Shown here piece by piece: positions 8,050 to 16,137 of a DNA stretch of 64,000 bases. The notes below the pieces were generated by a model. The model ran no database searches. It worked only from the letters and a program-made list of their open reading frames with translations, and had not been told where the DNA came from. The DNA comes from Haloarcula amylovorans. GTDB lineage: Archaea > Halobacteriota > Halobacteria > Halobacteriales > Haloarculaceae. The DNA lies in contig NZ_SRIF01000002.1 of assembly GCF_004681185.1 (NCBI RefSeq), positions 973,994 through 1,037,993 of the forward strand, read 5' to 3'. Numbering within the stretch: position 1 is the stretch's first letter; each line of letters opens with the position of its first letter. A program made the translations under genes and the position numbers.

Positions 8050-9351
8050 CTACCAGTCGAGCGAGATGACGAATTCTCTCTCGATGTCGAGGCCGTCTCG
8101 GCCGAGTGTGTTCCGCCAGAGCCAGTCGGTGGTGGCCCAGTCCTTGACGGCCCAGTCCACCTCCCGCTTGGCGAACGCTTTGCGACTCTTCTCTCGCGCC
8201 CAGCTGAGGCGCGGCTCACTGTCGAACGTCCCGGTGGGGAGTTCGGCGAGGCCGGCGCGCTGCCAGTGGTTCTGGACCTGGAATGCAGTCGTCCGGCTAT
8301 CGAACATTACCCACGGTGTGCCCTGGGACTGGAGGTCGGATAGCTTGAGGTAGGTAGAGCGATGCAGCTGCCAGTTCTGGTGTCCAGTGACGACCTCAAT
8401 AAAGGCCTGCTCGCCATCGTCACCGTGGATGACGAGGTCTATGACGTAGTCACCTACCGGGACGTACGTCTCGACGTCTCTCCCCTTCGCGGCGTGCCAG
8501 AGGGCGGCGAGACCGACGGTGACGCGGTGTAGCAGACGCTCTCGAGGGTCGCCGCGCAGATCTGGGAGGTCGTCGCGGCCGGTGAGGAGCGTCTTCGCCT
8601 TCAGCGTCGGCGCCCACCAGACCTTTCGGCGGAGGACACGCGTCGGTTTCAGAAAGACGCTCGCTCGCTCTTCGAACCACTGGTGGTCGCGGAAGGCTTC
8701 GACCAGATCGTCGTTGAGGTTGGGATCCTCGAAGAGTCGCTGGAGATCGGCGTCGTCGAGATCGCTGAACACCTCGTTCCAGCGCGGACACTTGTCCAGG
8801 AGGATGTGCTGGCCACGGACGACCTCGCCGTTCCACAGCCCGGCGAGCCGACACAGGGCCTCCTTCCGGTCCTCGGTGAGTGTCATCGACGATTCCTCGC
8901 CGCCGGTAAGCGTGACCGTCTCACCGGACATCAGGCCGTCCGGGCGCTTCCAAGGCGGGAGCATTTGTGGGTCCACCTCGACACGGCGCGGGTCGTAGCC
9001 GTCGCGGGCCTCGAGGTACTCGTGGGTCACCCAGGCGACGTGTGGCGCGGGATACGCTCCCATCACGCGGACGAGGTCCTCGACATCGGCTGGAGCGCCA
9101 GGGTCGTACTCAAGCGGCCACACGTCGGGATCGGGGCCGTGCGGGTCGGGGTTGAGGTCGCCGAACACCGCGGGGTCTTTGTGCCAGCTCCCGTCGGGGT
9201 TCCTGCCGACGTCTTCCCGTTCGAAGATCCAGATGTCGTGCCCGTCGATGTCGAGAGGATAGGCCCGATCGAAGTCCTGCAAGGAGCCGACTTGGTAGTC
9301 GTCGTACTGTGCGTCACGGTCGCTTTGGAGGTCAGGGGGACCAGGCGGCAT
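8050..9351 (-). CDS. Large hypothetical protein with possible C-terminal PD-(D/E)XK-like domain
   Basis: 433 aa, soluble, family not recognised. The N-terminal 130 residues are acidic and rich in Trp, Pro and Tyr. The C-terminal third carries the order seen in restriction-type nucleases: a strand with Asp (GDYVIDLVI, D305), then a strand with Glu (AFIEVVTGH, E319), then a helix with a conserved-looking Gln/His/Lys pattern. The usual Lys after ExK is Val here, so catalysis is uncertain; some family members migrate the Lys. The gene stands alone on the minus strand between the partition genes and a 360-bp non-coding gap. A defence or DNA-processing role is inferred only. Confidence 0.6.
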   Translation of the reverse strand: MPPGPPDLQSDRDAQYDDYQVGSLQDFDRAYPLDIDGHDIWIFEREDVGRNPDGSWHKDPAVFGDLNPDPHGPDPDVWPLEYDPGAPADVEDLVRVMGAYPAPHVAWVTHEYLEARDGYDPRRVEVDPQMLPPWKRPDGLMSGETVTLTGGEESSMTLTEDRKEALCRLAGLWNGEVVRGQHILLDKCPRWNEVFSDLDDADLQRLFEDPNLNDDLVEAFRDHQWFEERASVFLKPTRVLRRKVWWAPTLKAKTLLTGRDDLPDLRGDPRERLLHRVTVGLAALWHAAKGRDVETYVPVGDYVIDLVIHGDDGEQAFIEVVTGHQNWQLHRSTYLKLSDLQSQGTPWVMFDSRTTAFQVQNHWQRAGLAELPTGTFDSEPRLSWAREKSRKAFAKREVDWAVKDWATTDWLWRNTLGRDGLDIEREFVISLDW

Positions 9352-9715
9352 ACTTGATACTTGCAGATTGTCCTCCTAAAGGCTAAGGGCGGTTCGGGCG
9401 TTTTAGACGCTCTGAGACACAATTACAGTGAGTATGGCGCACTCACAGTGACGCTAAAGCCGAGGGAAGACGAGCAAAGGCTACAGCTTAGACGTAAGGT
9501 GACTAGCTAGGAGATCAGGTACACCCCGTGTTGCGACGGGTGCCGGCCTCGGCGTGACCGCAGCGCCGAAGGGACACTCCGAGTGTCATCGTTACACTCG
9601 GCGTGACGCTACAGCTGGGTGATCAGCTGTTATTTGAAAATATGCCGCGACATGTCCTGTTGAATGAGCTTTGATTCCGAGACTTCAACCGATTCTCGGA
9701 GCGACATCTGTCTTG
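9352..9715. other. Gene-less stretch with short repeats and a hairpin
   Basis: No convincing gene in 364 bp. CTCGGCGTGAC is directly repeated at 9548-9558 and 9597-9607. CCGAGTGT (9579-9586) and ACACTCGG (9594-9601) form a perfect 8-bp hairpin stem with a 7-base loop, and ACACTC-C-GAGTGT (9574-9586) is itself palindromic. A near-copy pair GTGACGCTAAAGC (9448-9460) and GTGACGCTACAGC (9602-9614) also occurs. It may be a remnant of duplicated regulatory DNA. Confidence 0.4.
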
Positions 9716-9880
9716 ATGCGAGAAGCGAAATTGAATTTTGACAGGAATGGTGATCCACTTGGTGTTGCTATCGTCCTCTCTGGCGAGGAACTGGAGGAGC
9801 TAGGAGTTGATTTAGACAGTGACGCTGTTGCGTATTGGATCGAGGATGGAGAACTTCAGTTCGAGGGACGGAGTCAGTGA
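9716..9880 (+). CDS. Small hypothetical protein (54 aa)
   Basis: From the ATG at 9716 it encodes 54 aa; a TTG at 9671 would add 15 residues but reads less like protein. The sequence alternates strands and an acidic helix (VAIVLSGEELEELGVDLDSD) and ends in an acidic strand. It resembles a small beta-rich domain of the SpoVT/AbrB or HicB-like size class, but no family is recognised. No toxin-like partner is adjacent. Confidence 0.45.
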   Translation: MREAKLNFDRNGDPLGVAIVLSGEELEELGVDLDSDAVAYWIEDGELQFEGRSQ

Positions 9881-9919
9881 GCAGGTAACGAGGCGCCCTC
9901 CGTCAGCGCTCACCGCTGG

Positions 9920-10555
9920 TTAGTCCAGCTTTGGTAGCACGAATCGGAGGGTGACATCGTTTTCTGTAGCTAATTCGTGGAGGCTGTTCGCTATCTGCCC
10001 GTCATCGTGGCGGAGCAATCCATAGTTCCCGAAGACGAGACACCAACGCTCTACGTCGGAGGGGAGGTCACCGAGGCGTTCGATGTCGTCAGCGATATCC
10101 TTGTACTTGCTCCCGGAGTTCTCCGGCCTGTGCCGGAGGTAATTGATGTTTTTAACGTATTTGAACTCGAGTCCAGCCAAGAGGTCACTTGGATCGAATT
10201 GTTGGGTTCCTCCGTCTAATGTGAGGGTGACCCCGTCGTCGAACAGGCCAAGATCCATTCGCTCTCTGTGTGGAAACGGGAATTTCTGGCCGCCGATTTC
10301 ACAGTGTGCACAGTCAATTTCGGTCACGTCTCGATAGCGGGCAGTGTACTCTTTGTGATCTGGTACAGAGCCACGGGCAGTCCCGTCCTCGATCTCGACT
10401 TCCGAAACATCTACCGTCCCTATTGCATCTACCAGTCGGGCTCGGATGTCTTCGGCAACTGCGCGTTCATCACTGAAGTTGGCGGGATTATCTCTGAAAG
10501 CTTGTTCCGTACGATTCAGGGCTGTCTCGATGGTGCTTCTCCAGGGATCCGTCAT
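9920..10555 (-). CDS. Putative PD-(D/E)XK nuclease-like protein
   Basis: 211 aa from the ATG at 10555 (MTDPWRS). The frame extends upstream to 10738, but that extension is Arg/Ser-rich and rejected. A pattern of Asp (D101 in RMDLGLFDDG) followed 29 residues later by Glu-Phe-Lys (E130, K132 in GLEFKYVKN) fits the D...ExK core of PD-(D/E)XK nucleases. A CxxC pair (DCAHC, C82/C85) precedes it. A C-terminal strand-helix pattern is compatible with that fold. It lies on the same strand as the zinc-ribbon gene at 10790, with a 234-bp gap. Its position next to the CBASS operon suggests a defence-island accessory gene. Family is inferred from motif spacing. Confidence 0.55.
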   Translation of the reverse strand: MTDPWRSTIETALNRTEQAFRDNPANFSDERAVAEDIRARLVDAIGTVDVSEVEIEDGTARGSVPDHKEYTARYRDVTEIDCAHCEIGGQKFPFPHRERMDLGLFDDGVTLTLDGGTQQFDPSDLLAGLEFKYVKNINYLRHRPENSGSKYKDIADDIERLGDLPSDVERWCLVFGNYGLLRHDDGQIANSLHELATENDVTLRFVLPKLD

Positions 10556-10789
10556 ATATCGAGCGAAGTGTTGACCTGTAATGAAGGCAATTTCGGGTAT
10601 CGCGGGGTTCAGTTTGAGTGGTTGGTCACGCACACGTCGAGTCCTTGGACCTCGACTGGACGGACGTCTGGCGCGTCCACGACTGCTTGACTCTTGTCGA
10701 AGGTGACAATCTGGCCGGCAAAAACGTGTCTCGCTCACATCTGCGGGGAAGAATGCACAACGAGCCTTCGAATATCTTCTCTCGTGACT

Positions 10790-11266
10790 TCAGGGCGGGT
10801 CCTCATCAAGCTCTTCTTTGGCTTTTTCCACAGCCGTTGTGAGTCGCTCCGACAACTCCTCTTCCCAGTCAGTGCCGATGCTCTGATCATAGAGTCGGAT
10901 GAGGCGGAGAAAGCCGATATACATCAGTTCTGATTCCGTGTCGTCCAGAAAATCGTCTTGACTCCCGGAGGCTAATACCTCAAGCAAGTTCAGGTCCTCT
11001 ATCGCACCGACCATCCCGAAATCAACTAGCGCTGCCGCGATATCCCGTTCTAGGTGAGTATGACCTGGGTGATTTTCGTCAAGTCCTTCTTCCAGTACGT
11101 CGCTTAGGTACTCGATAGTTCTCCCACTGAGGAATCCTGTTCGTTGAGCAGTGGACCTTGGTGCGACTCCATCTCTATCTGTTTCATCAGTGAGTGGGTC
11201 GCCACACTGCCCACAGTAGTAGTGAGTCTTCCCAACTTCGTTTCCACAGTTCGTGCAATACGGCAT
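10790..11266 (-). CDS. Zinc-ribbon hypothetical protein
   Basis: 158 aa. The N-terminus is a textbook zinc ribbon: C4-x2-C7 and C18-x2-C21 (YCTNCGNEVG ... YYCGQCGDPL). The remaining 120 residues are acidic and helical (VLEEGLDENHPGHTHLERD) with no recognised enzyme motif and no membrane segment. It is divergent from the CBASS operon, whose start is 218 bp away, so the two may share a regulatory region. It could be a regulator, or an unrelated gene of the element. Confidence 0.6.
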   Translation of the reverse strand: MPYCTNCGNEVGKTHYYCGQCGDPLTDETDRDGVAPRSTAQRTGFLSGRTIEYLSDVLEEGLDENHPGHTHLERDIAAALVDFGMVGAIEDLNLLEVLASGSQDDFLDDTESELMYIGFLRLIRLYDQSIGTDWEEELSERLTTAVEKAKEELDEDPP

Positions 11267-11454
11267 ATTTAGGTATATGAGCCCTTGGAAAGTGAGAGTA
11301 ATCTCTTTGGAGATAACCTGTGGCGGTAAACAATATCTCAGACGCTCTTCTTAATGTTCATGGGGGGATCAGGGAAACCTCTCGAACCGGATCGAGGATA
11401 ACGACGATCTCTCTGACTCAACCCATCGAGAAGTAAACCGGTTCTGAACAGCAC

Positions 11455-11460
11455 TTATAG
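11455..11460 (+). promoter_or_regulatory. TATA-box candidate for the CBASS operon
   Basis: TTATAG is centred about 28 bases before the ATG at 11485. That is the spacing expected of a haloarchaeal leaderless transcript starting at or just before the start codon. No ribosome-binding site precedes the ATG, which supports leaderless translation. No clear operator was seen in the 11267-11484 gap. Confidence 0.5.
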
Positions 11461-11484
11461 TGTCGCCGCAGCAAATGGTTCGAT

Positions 11485-12597
11485 ATGGCAAGTATTCCAA
11501 CGCTATTTGCCGAATTTCTCTCAAACATCAGACCCAAAGATAACCATATCGAGGACTACAAAAGTGGTCACAGACGGTTACGTGAGAAGCTACAAGACGA
11601 TGATTCTGTTTCTGAGTTCTACGTTGCGGATTTCTTGCAGGGGAGCTACAAGCGGTCAACTGCTGTCAAACCGCGAGGAGATGAGAAGTCTGACGTTGAC
11701 ATAGTCTTCGTCAGCAACATTGAGAGAGAAACGAATCCCGATGAAGCATTAGAGCTGTGTGTTCCATTCCTTCAAAAACACTACGACGATGATGAGTGGA
11801 AGAGGAATGATAGGTCGTTCAAGATTGAGCGCGATAGCGTAGAGATTGATTTAGTATTAACTGCAACCCCAACAGAGGCAGCTAGATCAGCTGTAGAGTC
11901 CATGGGCGCGTTCGAAGTAGAAGAGAATCTTGGGATTGAGAACAAATCGGTTCTTTCTGAAGCTCTTGGGATGAATGCTAAAGGAGGGGGCGGACAGTGG
12001 AAAGATGAACCGCTATATATCCCCGATCGGCGTCTACAAAAGTGGGAGAAAACCCATCCGCTGAAAACACTCGAGTTCACTTCAAAAAAGAACAGTCTGA
12101 CAGACGGCCATTATGTGAATGTGGTTAAAGCGCTCAAGTGGTGGCGGCGATGCAAAACACCAGATGTTGAAGGTCCTTCGAGTTACCCACTAGAACACCT
12201 TGTCGGTGAATGCTGCCCTAACTCGTTGGATTCAGTCGCACAAGGTGTAACGAGCACTTTGGAACAGATTCGGGATGAGTATCGCAGCCATGCAGCTCAG
12301 AACCGGTCACCCGAATTGCCGGCACATGGTCTCCCGAATGTCGATGTCTTTGACCGAATCGACGGAGACGAATTCGCTGAATTCCATTCGTGTGTGGTTG
12401 ACGCTGCCGATATAGCTAGAACTGCATACGGCGAAGACAACAAATCACAGTCTCGGGATGAATGGGTTAGGCTCTTTGGAGATGAATTTCCCCCGTACGA
12501 GGGGTCGGACTCGGATAATGAGGACGGGAAGGCCGTTTCATTTTCTTCCTCCGAAAGCACTGAAGTTTCAGACCAAGAGTTCGCGTGGTCCAATTAA
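11485..12597 (+). CDS. CBASS CD-NTase (cGAS/DncV-like cyclic-nucleotide synthase)
   Basis: 370 aa. The nucleotidyltransferase core is clear: G53-S54 in LQGSYKRST, the metal-binding pair D70-x-D72 (KSDVDIVFV), and the third acid D122 (VEIDLVL). A helical segment follows (VNVVKALKWWRR). Enzymes of this family make cyclic di- or trinucleotides that switch on a CBASS effector. The SAVED-type effector two genes downstream suggests a trinucleotide, probably cyclic tri-AMP; this is inference. The C-terminal 45 residues are acidic and Ser-rich, probably disordered, ending in AWSN; this is the tail that a Cap2 ligase would use. It is first in the operon, 3 bp from the next gene. Confidence is high for family, lower for product. 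Confidence 0.9.
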   Translation: MASIPTLFAEFLSNIRPKDNHIEDYKSGHRRLREKLQDDDSVSEFYVADFLQGSYKRSTAVKPRGDEKSDVDIVFVSNIERETNPDEALELCVPFLQKHYDDDEWKRNDRSFKIERDSVEIDLVLTATPTEAARSAVESMGAFEVEENLGIENKSVLSEALGMNAKGGGGQWKDEPLYIPDRRLQKWEKTHPLKTLEFTSKKNSLTDGHYVNVVKALKWWRRCKTPDVEGPSSYPLEHLVGECCPNSLDSVAQGVTSTLEQIRDEYRSHAAQNRSPELPAHGLPNVDVFDRIDGDEFAEFHSCVVDAADIARTAYGEDNKSQSRDEWVRLFGDEFPPYEGSDSDNEDGKAVSFSSSESTEVSDQEFAWSN

Positions 12598-12600
12598 CCG

Positions 12601-14916
12601 ATGCTGCCGACCGAAATTGAGGCGGGAATAGCCTCAGTTGGGGAACTTGATAACGTAGAGATCCTAGAGGATCCTTGCTTTATTGACAGCGACTCGAAAT
12701 GGGTTCTCAAGATTCGTCTCTCTCCTGACGATATTAATTCGGACTCATCAATTCCTGGGAAAACCGATTGGTTTGTTCATATCTCATCCTCATATCCTGC
12801 TGGTAGTATTACGATCTACCCGTCAGCTCAGAACAGTATTACTTCAACTTATCCGCATCAGCGACTGAACGTACGAGGAGATACAGACAATCCTTGGAGA
12901 CAGGGAAACATATGCGTCGCAAGGTATGGATTTTCGCTTAATCAATCTGGAGCAACAGGTGAACCGCACAGTGCAGAGAATAGATTATCTTGGCATCTAC
13001 AGAGGGCGCTTCAATGGCTGAGTAAGGCTTCAAACGGGGAACTTCGGAATCCCGACGAACCGTTCGAGATTCCTGAGTTTAATACTAAAACGGGAGATCA
13101 TCCACAAGTAGCTTTTGAGGAGACTCGAGAGTCCTTAGACCAGTGGATGAACTGTGTCGGCGCTCGGGGGACTGTTGAGCTCACCCAGTTGAGTTTGTCC
13201 TCGGACATTGTCGTAACTGAGAGCTTTGAACATGAGGAGGTGGGACAGGTGACGGAATCGGACTGGGGCGAATTTGTAGACGAACATCGGACAAGTAGTC
13301 ACACAGGCGCCTGGGTATTCTTAGAAGAAGTCCCATTTCGGACACCATGGGAACCTCCAGAAACCTGGCAGGATTTAGCACAAATTTTGGGCTCGACTTC
13401 TATAGACCCTTATGAACTACTCGCCGAAATCAGGCCAATTTTAGAGGACGAATCACTCAAACTTCTTCTCGTGGGATTCCCGATTCCAGAGACTATTGCT
13501 GGTGATCCTGTTGTAGTCCATTGGCAACCGATTGAGATCAAGGATTTCGAAGATCCGACGGATTACGGGGGTCACCGTCCTACCGAACGGGGGAGAGAGT
13601 TTGCTGCGAGATTCGGGAAGCGAGGTGCGGATGTTCAGTGGCTAAAGTCAGAAAATTGGGCACATGAGCAGCTCTCGCGGCGAGGTGCATTTTCGGATTG
13701 GTTCTGGGACAAAAATGTTCTATTGATTGGTGCGGGAGCGTTGGGCAGTACTGTTGCCGAGAACTTGGTGAGGGCCGGGTGTCAGAATTTAATTGTTGTT
13801 GACGGGGAACCAGTTGAAATCGGCAACATGGCTCGCCATACTCTAACGTTAGAACACTTGGGAGAAAATAAGGCTTCAGCATTAGCTAAGCGGCTAAGAA
13901 AAATATCCCCGCACGTCGAAGCTGTGAGTATTGACGAAGACTTTCCACCTGATGACCGGATGGAGAAGATTGATTCGGCTGACATCATCATAGATTGTAC
14001 TGCCTCAAGGACCGTTCGACGTGCACTAAACGAACGTCAATGGGAAAATCCAGTACTGTTTTCCTCTGCATCAATGGGACGTCGTGGCAACCGGTTATTC
14101 AACTTCATTGCATTCTCCCATAGTTTTCCGTACGAGGACTATCAAGAAGTGATGAGAGCTTGGCGGCTGAAAGAGCAAATTGAATGGGATGACGAGAACG
14201 ATGCTGTTCCTGAGCGAGTCGGGTGCTGGCACCCAGCATCGGTCATCCGAATGGATCGAGTCATGACTTGGGCTGGTACCATCTCTCGGTTCCTTAGTAA
14301 ATCTCTGGAGATTGGACGAGGCGGGTTCGAATTTACAGTGTTAGAGACGAATGACGAAGACAGTCTCCCTCAAGTAACTGAAGCTGATAGACCGTTCAAA
14401 GACGTCAAAACATTCGAAGCAGAGAAATCCCAGGCACAGGTGCAGTTGCCTCAAGAATGTTACAGCGCTATGAAGGATCGTGCTCGCCAGTCACATCCTT
14501 GCGAGACTGGTGGGATTGTCGCAGGGGCAGATATTGAAGAGACTACAGCGCTTGTCGTTAATGCAAGAGATCCTCCAAGGGACTCTATTGAGGAACCAAC
14601 CCGTTTCCTTCGGGGGACTGAGAAGGTCGATGAGTGGCTAAAAAATGCGAGAGATAGTATGGGAATCCACTATCTCGGTGAATGGCACTATCATCCTTCC
14701 AGCGCTCCTGAACTATCCAGTGATGATATAGACTCTATGAAGGAGATCACATTCAACAAGGATTACGCATGCAAGAACCCTCTCCTCTTTGTCCTCGGAG
14801 GCGATGAGTCAGCAGGCTACACGATGAATGTCTACTTATTCTACCAGGATGGTGACTGGGAGAAGTTAACTACACTTGATGATGGCAGCGCTTCTAATGG
14901 AGGGGCAAAGAAATGA
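12601..14916 (+). CDS. CBASS Cap2-Cap3 fusion: E2-like, E1-like and JAB protease domains in one chain
   Basis: 771 aa. The N-terminal 150 residues match an E2-like domain with candidate catalytic C105 (QGNICVARYG) before a Trp-rich helix. Residues about 370-560 are an E1/ThiF adenylation domain: nucleotide loop GAGALG (377-382), D401, the N-x-x-R pair (N409/R412), and candidate E1 cysteine C542 (ERVGCWHPAS). Residues about 610-760 are a JAB/JAMM peptidase with E635, H696-x-H698, S706 and D709 in the canonical H-x-HP-x6-S-x2-D spacing. In type II CBASS, Cap2 joins the CD-NTase C-terminus to targets and Cap3 removes it; these are normally two proteins. All the main catalytic residues are present, so both activities look intact. 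It overlaps the effector gene by ATGA. Confidence 0.9.
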   Translation: MLPTEIEAGIASVGELDNVEILEDPCFIDSDSKWVLKIRLSPDDINSDSSIPGKTDWFVHISSSYPAGSITIYPSAQNSITSTYPHQRLNVRGDTDNPWRQGNICVARYGFSLNQSGATGEPHSAENRLSWHLQRALQWLSKASNGELRNPDEPFEIPEFNTKTGDHPQVAFEETRESLDQWMNCVGARGTVELTQLSLSSDIVVTESFEHEEVGQVTESDWGEFVDEHRTSSHTGAWVFLEEVPFRTPWEPPETWQDLAQILGSTSIDPYELLAEIRPILEDESLKLLLVGFPIPETIAGDPVVVHWQPIEIKDFEDPTDYGGHRPTERGREFAARFGKRGADVQWLKSENWAHEQLSRRGAFSDWFWDKNVLLIGAGALGSTVAENLVRAGCQNLIVVDGEPVEIGNMARHTLTLEHLGENKASALAKRLRKISPHVEAVSIDEDFPPDDRMEKIDSADIIIDCTASRTVRRALNERQWENPVLFSSASMGRRGNRLFNFIAFSHSFPYEDYQEVMRAWRLKEQIEWDDENDAVPERVGCWHPASVIRMDRVMTWAGTISRFLSKSLEIGRGGFEFTVLETNDEDSLPQVTEADRPFKDVKTFEAEKSQAQVQLPQECYSAMKDRARQSHPCETGGIVAGADIEETTALVVNARDPPRDSIEEPTRFLRGTEKVDEWLKNARDSMGIHYLGEWHYHPSSAPELSSDDIDSMKEITFNKDYACKNPLLFVLGGDESAGYTMNVYLFYQDGDWEKLTTLDDGSASNGGAKK

Positions 14917-16115
14917 CAAACCCCCTGGGAAGCGTCTTTCTGAGCTATAAACACCAAGACTCAGACGTGCCGGACCAACTTGAAGAGACGCTAAAGAATC
15001 ACGGAATTCCTCTCTGGCGAGACATATCCCATCTTCGGGCGGCACCAATGCATCAAGAGTTGAAAGACGAACTCCGAAAGTCGGGAATTTCGGGGGCTGT
15101 CGTTCTACTCAGTAAAGAAGTAGCAAATTCGGAGGCGATTCTCGATATTGAACTCCCTACCATCCATGAACGATGGAGGGCCGATGATACGTTCTTTACT
15201 GTTATCACTCTGTATCCTGAACTCGATTATTCCGGAGCAAATGACGTCCTCAAACAAGCTAGCTCATTGTATGACTTCTCGAATTGGCATATGGAATCCT
15301 TGGATTCGTCTAGTGCAGACGCTTACAGGGAGATTGCGAAGTCAGTTTTACAAGAAAGATTAGATGCGATCAACGAATCAATCGACGCTGATAGGCCGAT
15401 TGAGTGTAGCTTAGATACCTATGCCGAACCTTCCTATGGTAGCGATTTAGCTCTTGAAATAGACTGGTCGAGCTATTTTGAGGCGGTGGAGTTGCCGATC
15501 GAGGACGAATGGAACGATTATCTGCTCCCTGTCTTAGGGGATATCCTGAACCAAGTCAAGCAATCCGCCCCAGAGCGGCGAGTAGTTTTCCGTGGACAGG
15601 CCCACCTACCCGCTTCTTTTGCACTCGGCTACCATACCTCGACAACCTCGTCAATCCAAGCAGAGTGGAAGCCTACGTTCTCCTCAGACGGAATTTGGTC
15701 CAATTACAGAGACTCCAGAGATAGTGGACTCGATTGGGAATTGAGGACAAATTCGGTGTCAAATACTGATTTAGCAGTGCTGGTCAACGTTACTGACCGA
15801 GTTGAGCCCGAAGTGGGGAACACCAAACCTGAGCTTCCTCGTTTTAATGGTATACTCGAATTCACACCTGATGATGGAATAGGGACTCATCTTTCCTCTG
15901 CTGAGGCTGCTCATGCGGCAACCGTATTCAAACAAGGAATTCGGAACGCGCTTGACGAGCTACAGAATACTAAGAAAATACACCTATTTATGGCCGTTCC
16001 GACTGGTCTCGCGTTCCTTTGCGGCCAACAGACAAACACTTTCCCGCCAATTCAGACGTACGCATTCGATGATAATAGTCGAGAGTACCAGAAGGCAGGT
16101 GAGTTAGAAAATTAA
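14913..16115 (+). CDS. TIR-SAVED CBASS effector
   Basis: 400 aa. Residues 5-150 form a TIR domain (SVFLSYKHQDSD at the first strand, GIPLWRD at the second, GAVVLLSKEVANS at the third). E80 in LDIELP is the likely catalytic Glu for NAD+ cleavage. Residues about 175-395 match a SAVED domain, including VVFRGQAHLPASFALGY and the closing KIHLFMAVPTGLAFLCGQQ followed by PPIQTYAFD. Family knowledge: SAVED binds the CD-NTase product, TIR subunits assemble, and NAD+ is destroyed, halting growth of the infected cell. The start overlaps the ligase-protease stop (ATGA). It converges on the recombinase gene with 22 bp between stops. Confidence 0.9.
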   Translation: MTNPLGSVFLSYKHQDSDVPDQLEETLKNHGIPLWRDISHLRAAPMHQELKDELRKSGISGAVVLLSKEVANSEAILDIELPTIHERWRADDTFFTVITLYPELDYSGANDVLKQASSLYDFSNWHMESLDSSSADAYREIAKSVLQERLDAINESIDADRPIECSLDTYAEPSYGSDLALEIDWSSYFEAVELPIEDEWNDYLLPVLGDILNQVKQSAPERRVVFRGQAHLPASFALGYHTSTTSSIQAEWKPTFSSDGIWSNYRDSRDSGLDWELRTNSVSNTDLAVLVNVTDRVEPEVGNTKPELPRFNGILEFTPDDGIGTHLSSAEAAHAATVFKQGIRNALDELQNTKKIHLFMAVPTGLAFLCGQQTNTFPPIQTYAFDDNSREYQKAGELEN

Positions 16116-16137
16116 TTAGAGGGTCTGAGACGACTTC

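Noticed and set aside
10556..10738. N-terminal extension of the nuclease-like gene
   Set aside because: Extension is Arg/Ser-rich and precedes a good ATG at 10555.
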